64,000 bases of DNA from Butyriboletus loyo (lineage: Eukaryota > Basidiomycota > Agaricomycetes > Boletales > Boletaceae), in NCBI GenBank assembly GCA_038093515.1, contig JBBPSI010000046.1, forward strand, positions 1 through 64,000, in the 5' to 3' direction. Below the pieces are notes generated by a model that searched no databases, was not told the DNA's origin, and worked only from the letters and a program-made list of their open reading frames with translations. Below, one piece after another: positions 31,987 through 44,141 of the stretch. Numbering within the stretch: position 1 is the first letter of the stretch; the number at the start of each line of letters is the position of its first letter. The translations under genes were made by a program, and so were the position numbers.

Positions 31987-34150
31987 TCAACTCCGCACGC
32001 TCGTCCCGACATGTTGGTAAAACAACAAATATGCACACCGATCGTCCCGCTCCGGTGTCCCAAACACGTCCTCGGGTCCCACATCCGATACGAGCTCGTC
32101 GTCTATACGTATCCATCCTTCGCGCGGCTTCACCATCGGTCCCGTACCCACCATATCATCAACATTAGGATGCAGCACGTCGAGGGTGTAGTGTCCGCCC
32201 AAGGCAGAGAGACCATGGTGGTACAGTACTATGCGTAGTAAAGGGTCAGTATCGCGGTACAGAGGCCGGAGATGTGCTTACCACCAAAGAGCTTATACCG
32301 CGTCCCGTGGAGTTTCTTCCCCGGAGCCATTACCTCTACACACAAGAAAAATGTTACAATCATGCAGACTGGACGTCAGGAATAAATTCCCTACCGCTGG
32401 GAACGTCCAACTCGGATGAAAACGACACTTACTTGCCGACTTTAGCTACGCCGCCTGCACTCGCATCGTATAAGAACCGTTTCAGATGGAGGATAAGAAT
32501 CGGAGGGAGTGCGTCGATGTGCACTGTCTGTGTCGCGTCCAGAGTTGCACCAGGCTTAGTGACCGAAGTAACTTGCACGGGTTGCGGTGAGGAAATGTAT
32601 TCGAGGGCATCTTTGATCGTGTGAATCTGTTCGCGCTACAGAAAACAGGTTAGCCGATGTAACAGCAGCGCTACAAAAGTAAGGAAACAAACCTGAATGT
32701 CTAATCGCGGCGAACGTCAGTCTTCGACCAGAACCGAGTCTTTTTGTTGAGGCACGCGTGGCGTCGAGCGGAATTTCCCGCCAAACATGCGAGTGATCGG
32801 TGATTCGGTGGACTTGGCCTGTCACATGGTTATTTTCATTTCCGTAAGCAACTAATCTGCCTCGTTGCGAGCGACCTACCATGCGTGCGACAGCCATTCG
32901 GTTGCGTTTGGCGACCTCGAGCCACGGTCCGCTCTCCTGGGTCGCATGGCCATTTTGTGACCCAAGATGCGATTCCGTTTTGGAAGCAAGCGAGGGGGAG
33001 ATGGAAAGGAACTCCTCTTCCAACGTGTCCAAGGTAGAAGCCCAAAAATTCCTCCGCATCTTCTTGGTGACCGCCCTGAAAGAGATCGAGTCAAAGGACA
33101 TAAGCATGGATGATACTGACTTACTCGCATGTGATCGAATCGTTTCTTTTCTTTGAGTGCATCGTAAACGCAGGTAGGGATAAAGGAGTTTATCGGATTG
33201 TCTTCCTTGTCACCGTAGCCGCTGTTTGTACGATCGACAGCTTTCCCTTGCCATGTCTAATCGCAGCGAACGCCAGTCTTCGACCAGAACCGAGTCTTTC
33301 TGGTGAAGCACGCGTAGAATGTCCCGCCAAACATGCGAGTAATCGGTGACTCGGTTGACTTGGTCTGTCAAATGGTTATTTTCATGTCCGAAAGCAACTA
33401 ATCTACCTCGTTGCGAGCGACCTGGATGTAAGGAGAGACAGCAACTCAGTTTCCTTGCTTGGGGAGACGGGTGACATGGTGGATCATGCGGAAAGAGCAA
33501 ATGCAGGGATGGAGAAACCAACGACGCAAGAGGTCGGAAGGGAATTGGATTTTGAAGAGGATGCGGTATCTTGCCGGAGGAGGGATACATACCCATGATG
33601 GTTTTAAAGCAGCTGGGTTGGCTGGGGCCGGGGTGGCAGGAGGTACCGTGCTAGGCGGCTCGACTGATTGTTTCGTAGCGACGGGACTAATTCTGGAGCG
33701 ATGTCTGGTTGAGGCGGGACAACGCGATCCGGTTGTGGAGACTCATCTGACTTGGTTTTTGCGGGAGGGTCAGCGGCAGAAAAAAATGTATTCGTAGAGA
33801 CGGGGGAAGCGGGGACGGAAGTATCTGGTGCGGTGGATGTTGCAAGGGTCGTTTCGATGTCGGCCGAGGAGGGGCATCTATGTGATCGGGCGCGGTCGGG
33901 GAGGACCTCAGTGGGAGGCGAGGAGGGAGGAGAAGAGGGGACCACAAGTGCTTTCCGGATGATGTCATCTGGAGGACGGGCACGGGGGGAGATGATGATA
34001 CCAGGCGCGGTGGAGTGTGACGCCCCCGCCATCGTCTTCGGAGACCACATGCTCGACGACGCAGGGGAAGACGGGGGAGAAAGGGAGAAAGGGAGAAAGG
34101 GCGGAGGGGACGGAGGGGACGGAGGGAGCAGAGACAGAGGCGATGGGAGC
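31987..34150 (-). pseudogene. USP-type ubiquitin hydrolase (USP10/Ubp3-like), decayed
   Basis: On the minus strand, pieces of a USP are in order: a Ser/Pro-rich N-terminal part (about 34100-33600), YDALKEKKRFDHM (about 33150), GHQEDAEEFLGFYL (about 33080), LDTLEEEFLSI, SPITRMFGGKF with KDSV (32860-32710), REQIHTIKDALEY (about 32630), LPPILILHLKRFLYD (about 32500), YHHGLSALGGHYTLDVLHPN (about 32200) and RIDDELVSDV to the end. A one-base insertion separates GFYL from LDTLEEE. A stop (TGA) replaces Trp in VEDW near 32720. The catalytic Cys box is not found. A second, damaged copy of the 32703-32877 exon sits at 33249-33420. Intact relatives remove ubiquitin; this copy cannot. Confidence 0.82.
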
Positions 34151-36020
34151 GGGAGCGGGAGACGGGGATGAGCGTGGGTTTCGCCCTCGGTGTCGTACTT
34201 CACCGGACCAGGGGGTTCGGGTATCGTCTGGCTGAGGCGTGGCATGAAAGTAAGTCCCATATCTACATCGCTGTCGCCCCCTATTCCACTTTCTCTCCCC
34301 TACTCGCCTTGTTGTCGAAAGCATCACCCCATCCCTCTGGTAGTTCATCGTCGTCTCCGCCAAGGAGGAGCATGCAGAGCATATCTCTCTTGGCCTTCTT
34401 AGATCTCTTACCTTCCTTCTTCGTTTTACGCCCCCCAGTTTTCGTCGACTCTCCCCAGAGTCCCCCTCATCTTCGGAGCCACCCTCGGAAGACGAGGAAG
34501 AAGCAACGTATGCACGAAAGTCCGCCCCCCCGATCTCTTCCCTCGTCAGCGGGCAACGTAAGGTATGGCTTCGTTCCGGGTCGTCGAAGTCCCACGTGAG
34601 TTTACTTTCGAGTGGCGAAGGGCCTAGCATCGAGTTAGTGTTTGTGGAAAGCAGTAACATTACGGGTACGCACGTCGGTGACAAATTCGACCGCCTTGTA
34701 AGGCGCGTTTGAAGGCTGGGCAGCTTCATCTCTAAATACCGTGCAACTCGATTTAGCGACTGGATTGACTCGGAAAGTGCGTAGCAACTACCGTGGCTCA
34801 TCGTCGAATGTCATGTCGTCCGGGACAAAACTGAGGTCGAACGCATTCACAGATCTTTCTAGCTCGGGTTCCTTCGAGCTCGTCATATTTGTGAGCAGCA
34901 GCCTCTACCGTGTCGCATTCGACGATAGCATAGTAGTAGCTGTTCTTAACGTTCGTTAACCAGCGAGCAAGGGGCCAATAGATGGAAGACACATGGATGA
35001 GACGTACCGCAAGCGCTCCAGTTGATACTTTCTCAAAGTATCCTCATCATAATCTGCTTCGATGCCTGTCTGAATGATTGTCTTCTCGTCGATCTCCTCA
35101 TCCTCCACGTTGTTGTTCTTCTTCATGAAGAGTTCTTTAGGCGGTCCTTCTTTCTCCTCCTTGGCCATCCGCTTTTTTCCAAATTCACTTGGGTAAACAC
35201 GGACACTTAGTAGTTTTCCACTGACCACATTCACGCCACCTTTGATCGCCGAAGTTGTATTTTCCTCGGTATGTGAGGTGGATGCAGATGCAAGAGGTGC
35301 AGTGGGAGATACGAGCGACGAAGAGATCTTGTAAAAGTGGACAGCACGAACGTAGTCCCAGTCGAGGTTGACCACCGCCAGTCTCCTCGTTTGCTGGATG
35401 TCTGCACCTCCTTCCCGGTCCGGAAAGTTCTTGACATACTCGGCAACCTATGCGTCAAGGATAGTAATCGTGTTTTCGTCGAGATCGAGATCGAGATCTT
35501 CCTCGTCCTCTCCCAACTTCTTGGGCTCAGCGCCGAGGAAGACGAAGCCATCTTCGTCGCTGTCGCTCCCGTCCGCTGAGGGAACGCGGGGTGGTAGATC
35601 TCTGCCTGCCTCTTCCTCGTCTGACGACTCCATGAGCGCGGCACCGCGCGCGTAATCGATAACGGTCGGCACAACAGGTGGATCCTCCCCGCCATCCTCC
35701 GCCTCAAGCCTATAAAACCGCCGCAAATCATCCTTTTCCTGCGTCTCCGACACAGTTCGACTATATGTATCGACTCTTGCTGTCATTTGTGGGGCATGCA
35801 GTGTGGGTGGTGTTGAACCGCCAACGAGTCGTCGATGGGGAACCACTATACGGCGTGCACGCACCAGGAATTTGCTTCGCACTCTTCTTCTTTTTACGCT
35901 TTTTCTCGTCTCCCAAGAGATGTTTGAAGCGATCGTCTATGATGATCTTGAAATGGTGTTTTTTTGGGGCGGCGGAACCGAGGGTCGGTTTGGAGACTGG
36001 CAAAGCGAGCGCCTGATATG
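34150..36020 (-). pseudogene. ESF1-like pre-rRNA processing factor, decayed
   Basis: Recognisable ESF1 blocks on the minus strand: LQTDPRFRRPKK then HFKIIIDDRFKHLLGDEKKRKKKK (about 35980-35880), VDTYSRTVSETQEKDDL (about 35770), YARGAALMESSDEEE, VNLDWDYVRAVHFYK (about 35370), LLSVRVYPSEFGKKRM, YDEDTLRKYQLERLRY, LTWDFDDPERS (about 34600), EIGGADFRAYVASS and DVDMGLTFMPRLS (about 34240). Frame changes occur in an A run near 35955, near 35400, and near 34280. The C-terminal part of ESF1 is missing; the sequence runs into the USP-like pseudogene. Family role: nucleolar factor for 18S rRNA maturation. An essential intact copy is expected elsewhere. Confidence 0.8.
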
Positions 36021-36991
36021 ATATCGACAGTGCTATCTGTGAATAAATGAGGAGTGCCGTACAACCCAAGCTCAGCATCCTACCTCTCCTCTAGTAGATA
36101 CTATACATACACTCAGTATTCTACCATACGTCTCCCGAAAATCGAGATATTAGAAACCTAGATTGAATACGTTGAGCCTCAACAATATACTGTAGGTGTA
36201 GCACTCACTGTACGTGTTGCCAGCTTCCTTCCTATTCCTCCAGCCTTGCACAATCCAATGCCTCCCAGTTCAAATCTGCCTCAGTCAGCAAAGTTGTCAA
36301 TTGCATAACTCCTACCCTGGGGGACCAAGCTTTGGCTTCTGTACTTCCATCACTGCTCACTCTGCTCACTCCTTATGCTTTCTGCTGTCACACTTATTGT
36401 AAAAAACAACCAAATGGGGCAGTGTGCACATAATGTAGTCACATTGTCACATAGCACACAGCCACCCTGGGTTGACAATATCACTTGGTAGACAGGCACC
36501 CTGTGGCAGGCCCATGGGTGCATTAGGAATACTTTGACAACAGGGCCTGCCTGAGCTAAAAATGACAGTGTTGACAAGTGGGCCTGCAGGGTAGGGAGAT
36601 GTAGGATACAGGTTGCATGCAGGCAGGCCCACCCATGGGTCAATGGAGGACCTATGCTATAGATTTTCAGAATTGGTAAAGTCTGAGCAGGCACACTGAG
36701 GGCAATGAAGGATGCAAGGGTGAACATATCAGTGGAAAGACTCACTGATATCACAAGAGTGAGAGTATTGCAAATAGGTGTACTTGAAGAATATAAGGAG
36801 CAAGGCTCAACTTAGAGATATCACAGTAGTGATGATAAAACTGAAAGATCTAAAGAAAAGCAACAAGCCATAAGGGCTGTCTTATATACAGTACATGAGT
36901 GTTTGTTCTTGTGTTCTGTATAGTACCTATATAAGGTTAGGTATGAACCATATGATGATATGTTAGAGATAAGAGATAAGACTAAGCATAT
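36021..36991. other. No gene seen
   Basis: About 970 bases, AT-rich toward the right. A minus-strand open frame (36350-36754) has no domain. A 23-base stretch near 36427-36450 nearly repeats sequence at 38017-38040 in the copia fragment, so part of this may be transposon debris. Confidence 0.5.
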
Positions 36992-37625
36992 TGTTACGAT
37001 TCATTCTTTTCTTTTCTTTTCTACTTAAGTGTATCTCACGATAACTTATCCTTTAGCCGACGCAACTCGGAATATTCTTCTTTCGCTTCTTAGATAGCAA
37101 GATCCAACCCTCAATCTATCACTTCCCTTTAAGGTACTCCTATGGAATATTCCATAACCTTCTATCATACGACTTCCCTTCACCCAATGGCAATTCTCCT
37201 CCATATCGTATGATAGCCCTCTTTCCTCTTTTATCCTTGGTCTGTGCGTGTTCCCCTATATTATAAATACAATGAGATCTAGCTATGTTGTACTCTAAGC
37301 TAGATCTACTTGGAATCATCATTGATATCCTCGTCCTCTCATCTCGAGTAGTGAGTTGTCTTTCTTCAACTCGAACACCGGATAAATCCTTTGTCTCGAA
37401 GGTTAGACTTGAACGTCTAGAAGACTTCTTGAGTCCCAGAACTATATCCAAGTCTACGCTTGTACTTACCCAGTCCAAGCGTAACACATATTGTCCAATA
37501 GCATAATAAGAGCTATATGTAATGAGACAAGTGAGACAGAGTCTAGACAATGATGTCATATAGACCAGTCTGGAAACATAGTGGCTGTAAGTGAAATACA
37601 GAAATAGAACACTAACATTTCAACA
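36992..37625 (-). repeat. 3' LTR of copia element L (634 bp)
   Basis: On the minus strand it reads TGTTGAAATG to AATCGTAACA. It directly follows a purine-rich tract (AAAGTGAGGAGGAG) downstream of copia coding sequence. A TATA-like ATTATAAATACAAT box and an AAGAAAAG-rich end are present. It does not resemble the leader of the other copia element (47079-51984), so the two are different families. Confidence 0.8.
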
Positions 37626-38042
37626 CTCCTCCTCACTTTAGCATTACTTCTTTATGGAAGAGAAGGGTAAAAGAGAAAGCATGAACCGAACTTCTTCAAA
37701 CCTCTGCCATGTCAGATTCTTCATAAAGATATCTGCAGCTTGTTATTGAGTAGGAGTATAGAAGAGAGTAATATCCTTATCCTTGACACATTCCTGAATA
37801 TAATGAAACAGAATTGCAATGTGTTTTCTGCATCCTTCAACAGCAGGATTAGAAGCCAGAAATATAGCTTCTTGATTATCAACTAGAAGGGGTAAAGGAC
37901 CAAGTCTGTATCCCAACTTGAAGAATAAGGAGTGCACCCAAGAGAGCTGTTTAGCAGTCTCAGTCATGCCCATATATTCTGCTTCAGTAGAAAGTGAGCA
38001 ATCTTGTATTGTTGTCCACATAATGTAGTCGCATTGTCATGT
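37626..38042 (-). pseudogene. Ty1/copia RNase H fragment (element L)
   Basis: The minus-strand frame 38021-37743 contains the copia RNase H blocks STEAEYMGMTETAKQLSW, LLVDNQEAIFLASNP and KHIAI, then TPTQ with a stop where family members continue to ADIFTK. ADIFMKNLTWQRFE is readable after the stop. The rest of the element is cut off at 38043 by a gypsy LTR. Confidence 0.85.
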
Positions 38043-38469
38043 TGTTACGCTGAGTGCTAACAATCAGAACAGCGAGGAGGCACTCTGGAGTGGCCTCGAG
38101 ACTCAGGAGACGATTCCGGGTGAAGTCTCAGACTATGTCTTAGTGCGCACACTAAGAGTCTGGAAATGAACTAATTGCTAGCAGATTGCTGCATAGAACT
38201 AGATAATGTACAGGGCATAAAGACAGAGTCTTTATACTACTGAGGTCTGCGCACAGACCATGCTCCCTAATCGAGTCGCGAGAGTGAAAGTACAAATGAG
38301 GAAAAGATACTCTAGAACGTTCCAGAGTGTGAAAGAAAACGCGTCCGTGCACGGGAAGTGGTGACTAAGCTGGAACAGTTGTTACCGTTCAAGTGGAACT
38401 AGCAAAAGGCTAGGTGAATGTAACAGTCCCAACGGTAATGGAGAGAAAAAGTAGACCACTACCATAACA
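38043..38469 (-). repeat. Gypsy-2 3' LTR, subtype A
   Basis: TGTTACGCTG to ACCATAACA, 427 bp. Its outer 300 bp are closest to the solo LTR at 49584-50010 (for example the CTCCCTAATCG, GATACTCTAG and CTGGAGA-like segments) rather than to the other LTR of the same element. Confidence 0.92.
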
Positions 38470-38520
38470 TTACCCCCTTCCCATGGTGGAGACTCCGACT
38501 CCACAACTTGAATGCTCCCT

Positions 38521-39759
38521 TCACTGAGACTCCCCCTCATTGACGTCGTAGTCATAAGCGTCATTGGCATTGAAATCTGCCCAGACGTCATCCCGGAATG
38601 TGCAGTTTGCGACGATATGGCCAATGGCACCACAGAGGCCGCATACATGCTCTGGACAAAACTCCTGTATATGACCAGGGGCGATCTGGTGACAGAAGGG
38701 GCAGGTGTAATTGGGGCACTCCCTATGGAAGTGACCGACGGTCCCGCACTCAAAGCAGAGCTGCGGGCGGACGAGGCGAGGTCGAGCAGTGCCTGGGCTG
38801 GGACCAGGAGATCGGTCGTCGACGACGATAGGGGAATCACGAGTGCCCTGACCGGGGAGGTAGGGAGGTGGGGGTCCATACGAAGAGTCGTTAGAGCCAC
38901 CAGCTGCGGCGGCAGGGGAGGTGACACGAGGGATGAGCTGGATGGCGGGGGTGCCACATCGAGTGGACGGTTGGGGGGTGACGGAGCGAAAGGCCCTGTT
39001 GGCGATCCTTCTTCCTGCAGCGGTGAGGGTGACCGATCCCGGGACAGATCCAACCTGGAGAAGCGTCTGGCGAGGTTGGCGACGCACAGTTCGAGGCGGT
39101 AGAGGGGAGTGTCGACGAGCGACCTGGGGCTCATCGACGTCTGTCCGAAAGGACTCCAGGGACTCCCCTGTGGTCTCACACGAGGAGTCGGCTACCAAAG
39201 TGGTTGCAGGTGAATCTCTTGCGGGTGGCGCTGGAATAGGTAATGGCGGAGGAGATCCTTCCGCAGCAGGACGAGGAGGAGGATTGGGGCTGCGAGCGGT
39301 GGGGCGAAGAAATCCAATCCTGTCATTGGACTGAAAGTAAAACTCTCTCTCCCTAGGAGCGAGAGCAACGAGGATAGGGCGAAGGACAGGGGCAAGGATG
39401 CCTGGGAGAAGTTGATCCATGACATACCCGAACCCTTCAGCATGAAGGATATCCAGGGTGTACCCCCTAGCCTCCATCAATGAGGTCTCCAGGGCGGTGG
39501 CGTATACCGGTGGTTGGTTGTCGGGGCATAGGCGGGTGTGGACAGTGCGGGCTAGGGCATATGATCAGTAGAGGGAGGCGAGGGTGCAGAGGACGTAATC
39601 TCCAGTGAAATCCATACGTTGCTCTAAGGCATACGTAGCGACGGGGTTTTCTAAAACGGCAGCGTAGAGGACGTGGCAAGAGGAGACGGGGAGGCGAGAG
39701 GAACGAACAGGAGGTTGAGCCGGAAGCGGGGCATTGTTTTCTGTGGGAGGAATAGCCAT
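38521..39759 (-). CDS. Accessory ORF of gypsy element 2 with three zinc knuckles
   Basis: It starts at ATG 39759, about 10 bases after the pol stop (TAA), so it could be reached by reinitiation. One in-frame TGA lies at 39567-39565; the frame then stays open to 38521, about 412 codons in all. The N-terminal part resembles nothing I know. The middle is rich in Pro, Ser and Arg. The C-terminus has a CCHC knuckle CFECGTVGHFHREC, a variant CPFCHQIAPGHIQEFC, and CGLCGAIGHIVANC, then an acidic tail. Zinc knuckles bind single-stranded nucleic acid, so a gag-like RNA-binding helper is possible. The canonical gag is encoded separately at 44123-45308. Confidence 0.75.
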
Positions 39760-39768
39760 CTTGATTGT

Positions 39769-40541
39769 TTACTGAGAAGATGGGGAGGGAAAGTCCTTCG
39801 GGTGGCGCAGCTTATAAGCCTTGAGCAAGGCCTGCGCATGGACCAGGTTCCCAGGTGTTCTCCGCTGTGGAATACCCTTTCCAGGACACAAGGAATTGAC
39901 GGCGTCCCTTCGAGCCGCGATGGGACAGGATCCGATCGATCTCGTACTCTTCATCTCCGTCTATTTCTTCCGGAGGAGGGTTTGTGAAATTCGGACCATG
40001 TTCCGCAGTTTCACGATAGGGAGTCAGGAGGGACGCGTGGAAGACGTCATGGATCTTCCAGGTCGGCGGCAATCGGAGTCTGTACGCCACAGGGGAGACA
40101 ACCTGTGCGATCTCGAACGGTCCTTCCCGTCTTGGGGCGAGCTTCTTGGACGGGTACCTGAGTCGAAGGTTGCGCCCTTCGAGCCAAACCTTATCTCCTG
40201 TCTTCCACGGGCGGAACTTTGACGAGATCCGTTCCTTCATCAATCGGCGTGCTTTTTCGTGGGCTTCTAAAGCTTCCGTTCGGGCTCCCGTGAGTTCCGA
40301 GAGTCTGGACTCGAGGGCGGGGAGGAACGTCTTTCCGATTGGAGGATAAGACCTCGGCTCATACCCGACCATCAGGGAGAACGGGGTTACGTTGGTCGAG
40401 GAGTGGGTCATGGAGTTGTGGGAGAATTCGGCCATGGGGAGTAACTCGGCCCATCGTTCCGGATGGCCATCGCAGAAGATCCGGAGGTATGTTTCCAGTT
40501 CTTGGTTGACCTGTTCCGTTTCTCCATCGGTCTGTGGGTGG
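39769..40541 (-). CDS. Gypsy-2 integrase C-terminus and chromodomain
   Basis: This is the continuation of pol beyond the inserted LTR. It starts with TDGETEQVNQE, holding the third catalytic Glu of the integrase, then MAEFSHNS, WKTGDKVWLEGRNL, VFHASLL and a chromodomain (about 39990-39850) ending in WEPG. Near the end a small deletion shifts the frame: the expected end NLVHAQALLKAYK is in the next frame and stops at about 39769. Confidence 0.88.
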
Positions 40542-41359
40542 TGTTACAGTTTTACCCCTAAGCGTACCCCGCCACTCGTTTTCCCACGCTCACGCGTCCC
40601 CGCCGCCCCCGCCGCCTCGCGATGCCGCCCATCGCCCGCTCCTTAGTCGCCTAGTGGACGTTATCCACTTCCCCGGTCGCTCCTGCGAGTCTCTGTGCCG
40701 TTGCACCGAGATAGCCCCTGTCTTCTCGCCCCGTCGGGCCGGACCTTCAGCTGAGCTGTCGCGTCCCTTTTTCTTTGACCAATGACATTTCTTACATCAC
40801 GTGACTAGCACGTGACTAGATTACGACGCGTCAGTACCTTCGCGTCGAGACCCGTATCCAAGGGCTCCGCCGTTCGCGCACCCTTCGCCCTGTGGGGCTC
40901 ACCTCATGGACATCGTCACTTCGCCTTCAGCTCTTCCTATTCGCTGACGATGTCGCCATCTTGCTCGGAGCATAGCTCCCTCGTTACCGGCACTTTGCCG
41001 CTTCTTTCTTTCGCCGCTATGACTCGGACGGACTCATAGCCCTTTGCCCTCGCTGCCACGCACAGCTCGGTCTGTGCACGATACCTAGCAGTATATATAC
41101 TCGTACTTAGAGTAGTACGATTTCTCTAGCTAATTCTACGCATCTATCAAGTGCCTAGCAATCTAGCTTATACCCCATCTGCCGATAGAGCCGATAAGCC
41201 TCAGCTCGATCTCGTCTGGTCGCCACCATACGACATCTCGCCGACACTTGCTCTGCAGAAGCCCGATAGCGTCGTCTACGCGAGTCGGCCATCTTCCCGA
41301 TTAGGCTCGAGCCCCTATTCAAGTGCTCGCTGCTAGTTGTTTCGCACTCCAGCGTAACA
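40542..41359 (+). repeat. Solo LTR (818 bp) inserted in gypsy-2 integrase
   Basis: TGTTACAG to GCGTAACA, flanked by perfect 5-bp duplications GGTGG (40537-40541 and 41360-41364). Removing it rejoins the integrase between YHP and TDGE. A TATA-like ATATATAC l near 41093 follows the CTGTGCACGAT segment, giving plus orientation. It belongs to a different family from the 427-bp and 500-bp LTRs. Confidence 0.95.
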
Positions 41360-44141
41360 GGTGGTACGCGGAGGAGAGGGCGAGGTTGTAGTCCAGGAGC
41401 CTTGCGAGTTCTCTAGCGAAGGCGGATGCGAATTGGGGACCTCGGTCGGAGATGCAGCGGGAGTGGAGGCCGAAGCGGAGGAAAACAGTTTTGAAAAATA
41501 ATTTGGCAACTCCTGCCGCGTCGATGTCTTTGTTGCAAGGGGAATAAATTACCCCCTTCGTAAGCCCATGGTCTACCACGACCATGACTGAATCATAACC
41601 CAGAGAAGGAGGGAGACCGGTGATGAGGTCGACCGAGACCTGTTCAAAGGGACGAGAGGCCACGCTGGCCAGAGGGGTGAGAGGGGGCACGGTGGGGTGA
41701 GTATTAACCTTATGCGCCTGACAGACGGCGCAGCCAGAAACGAAGCGGCGGACCAGATTAGCCATGCCTGGCCACCAATAATCCCGTTGCACCAGGTTCT
41801 GGGTGCGGAAGATGCCACCGTGACCTCCAGCGGGGCTTTCGTGCAGGGATCGGATGAGGTCGACTCGTGCAGCCTCGGGGATATAGCGTTTCTTGCGGAA
41901 ATACAACTCTTTTCCGTCGAAGTCCCAATCCCCAGCATTCATTTTGGGGAAGAGGGGGGAGTCTTCGTAAAGAGCCTGCATGCATCGCTTGATCATAGGG
42001 TCGCTGGGGGTGGAGGCGGCGATCTTTTCCGCGAGTGCGACATCGATTTTCCTGGCGAACAGGTTTTCGGGGAGAAGGGTGACCTCCTGGTTGTCGGCGG
42101 AGGTGTCAACATCGTCTCGTCGGGACAGGGCGTCTGCGGGGCCCATCTGAGTTCCAGGGATGTGGTGGAAGTGCAGGTCAAAATCCTGCAGGAACATGAG
42201 CCAACGTGCTTGTCGGCGAGACAACTTGTTCGGTTGGCGAAAGTACGTGAGATTCTTATGGTCGGTGAGAATCTCGACCTGGTGACCAGTACCTCGCAGG
42301 TAGTGTCGCCATTCTTCCAATGCGTGAATGACCGCGAGCAACTCGCGATCATAGATATCATAATTGCGCTCAGCTGGCGAGAGCGTCTTTGAGAGGTAGG
42401 CGCAAGGATGCAAGTCGCCATTGACATCCTTCTGCATGAGCACTGCTCCAGTAGCAGTGAGGGAAGCGTCCGTCATGACAGCAAACGGCTTCGTGACGTC
42501 GGGCATGGAGAGAACGGGTTGGCGAAGGAACGACTGTTTGATTGCTTGGAACGCTTGTTCGCAAGCCGGGGTCCATGCCCATGGGGAGTTCTTCTTGGTC
42601 AGATCGTGGAGGGGTTTTGCGATGTGGGAGAAGTCTTGGATGAACCTGCGATAAAAATTGCAAAACCCGATGAAGGACCTGACTGCCTTCACTGAGGTCG
42701 GGGGGTTCCATTCGCGAATGGCTTTTAACTTGGTAGGGTCCATCTTGACCTGCCCTTCTCGGACCATCATTCCGAGGTACTCCACTTCTTCAGCATCGAA
42801 CGAGCATTTCTCCAGCTTGAGGAACAACTTGTGTTCACGAAGACGTTCCAGGACACGGATCGTTCGTGCTTCGTGTTCGGCAGGGGTGGCGGAATGGATC
42901 AAGAGATCGTCCATGTAGATGATCAGCCAACCTTCTGCCATGAGATCGCCGAAGATATGGTCCATCAGCGCCTGGAACGTGGCTGGGGAATTGCAAAGTC
43001 CGAAGAACATCACGGTGGGCTCGAACAGCCCTTGAGGAGTGATGAAGGCCGCCTTCCAGCGGTCGTTCGGTTTGATGAGGACATTGTTATATCCCCAGCG
43101 GATGTCCATCTTGGTGAAGATTTTTGATCCCTTGAGGCGATCGACGAGGTCGGAGATGAGAGGGAGAGGGTAGGCGTTTTTGACGGTATGCGAGTTCAGG
43201 TACCTGTAGTCCTGACAGGGGCGTAGCGAGCCATCCTTCTTGGATACAAAGAAGAAGGGGGCTGCCTGAGGAGACTTGGAGGGAGTGATCTTTCCCGACT
43301 TGAGATGTTCCTCGACGAAAGCTTTGCAGGCTTCCGATTCTTTCGGGTTCAAAGGGTAGACCTTGGCGACTTTCGGAACAAAGTCTTTGTCGAGGTCAAT
43401 AGCGTGGTCGAAAGATCGGGACGGGGGTAGTTCCTCAGTGTTCTTCTTGTCAAAAACGTCCGCAAAGGCGGCGAACGGGGTAGGGAGAACTGCTTTCTCC
43501 TTGACGGCTTGAGCGGCGATCTCAGTCGCGATGGTTGCTTTTCGAATAGGGTAAGCTTCCCTTGCTGAAGCGTCTACTCGCTTCTTCCAGAGCTTGGCGA
43601 TCTTGGAGTCTGGGTCCAAGTCAAGGTACCGTACCAGGTACCGTTGAGCGATTGCCCGAGGGGAGTCGTGTCGGGGCTTCTTGATTTGATCTGGGAGATC
43701 GATATGGCCAGTGGCCCAATCTATTACCGGGTTTGCTTCTCGTAACCACGGTAGTCCCAGGATCATGTTTTCTTTTCCTATGTTGAGGACTAGGAAGCTC
43801 CGTTCCTCCTCGGTTTCTCCAATCCTGATGGAGATGGTGACCTTGTGTCGGATGACTCCTCCTTGGTTGTTTGACCCGTCCACGTTCTGGGCACTTAGTG
43901 GCTTGGGTAGCCGTTCCATCGGCAGTTTCTTTCGCTTCACTAGATCGCGATCTATGAAGCATCCGCTTGCGCCGCTGTCCACCAGGGCGAATGTGTCGAC
44001 GATTTGACCCCCTTCATGCGCGAATAATGACACAGGAACTCGAATTGATTGCGCATTGGGGTTTGACAAAACTACAGGGGCGATTACATGGAGAGGCGAA
44101 GACGTCGAAACTTCCCTCTCTTTTAAAAATCCTTTGGCCAT
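41360..44141 (-). CDS. Gypsy-2 pol: protease, RT, RNase H, integrase (open, cut by solo LTR)
   Basis: The open frame starts at 44141 and covers protease (LVDSGASGCFID), RT with YMDD (about 42915), RNase H with TDAS, the HHCC finger of integrase and the first two catalytic Asp residues (VDLITG and SDRGPQ). No stop is seen before the solo LTR at 41359, so the element was young when the LTR entered it. It yields cDNA synthesis and integration enzymes by family. Confidence 0.95.

Noticed and set aside
33752..34235. Plus-strand Gly/Glu-rich frames opposite the USP/ESF1 pseudogenes.
   Set aside because: Low complexity mirrored from the Pro/Ser-rich minus-strand sequence; no splice structure or domain.
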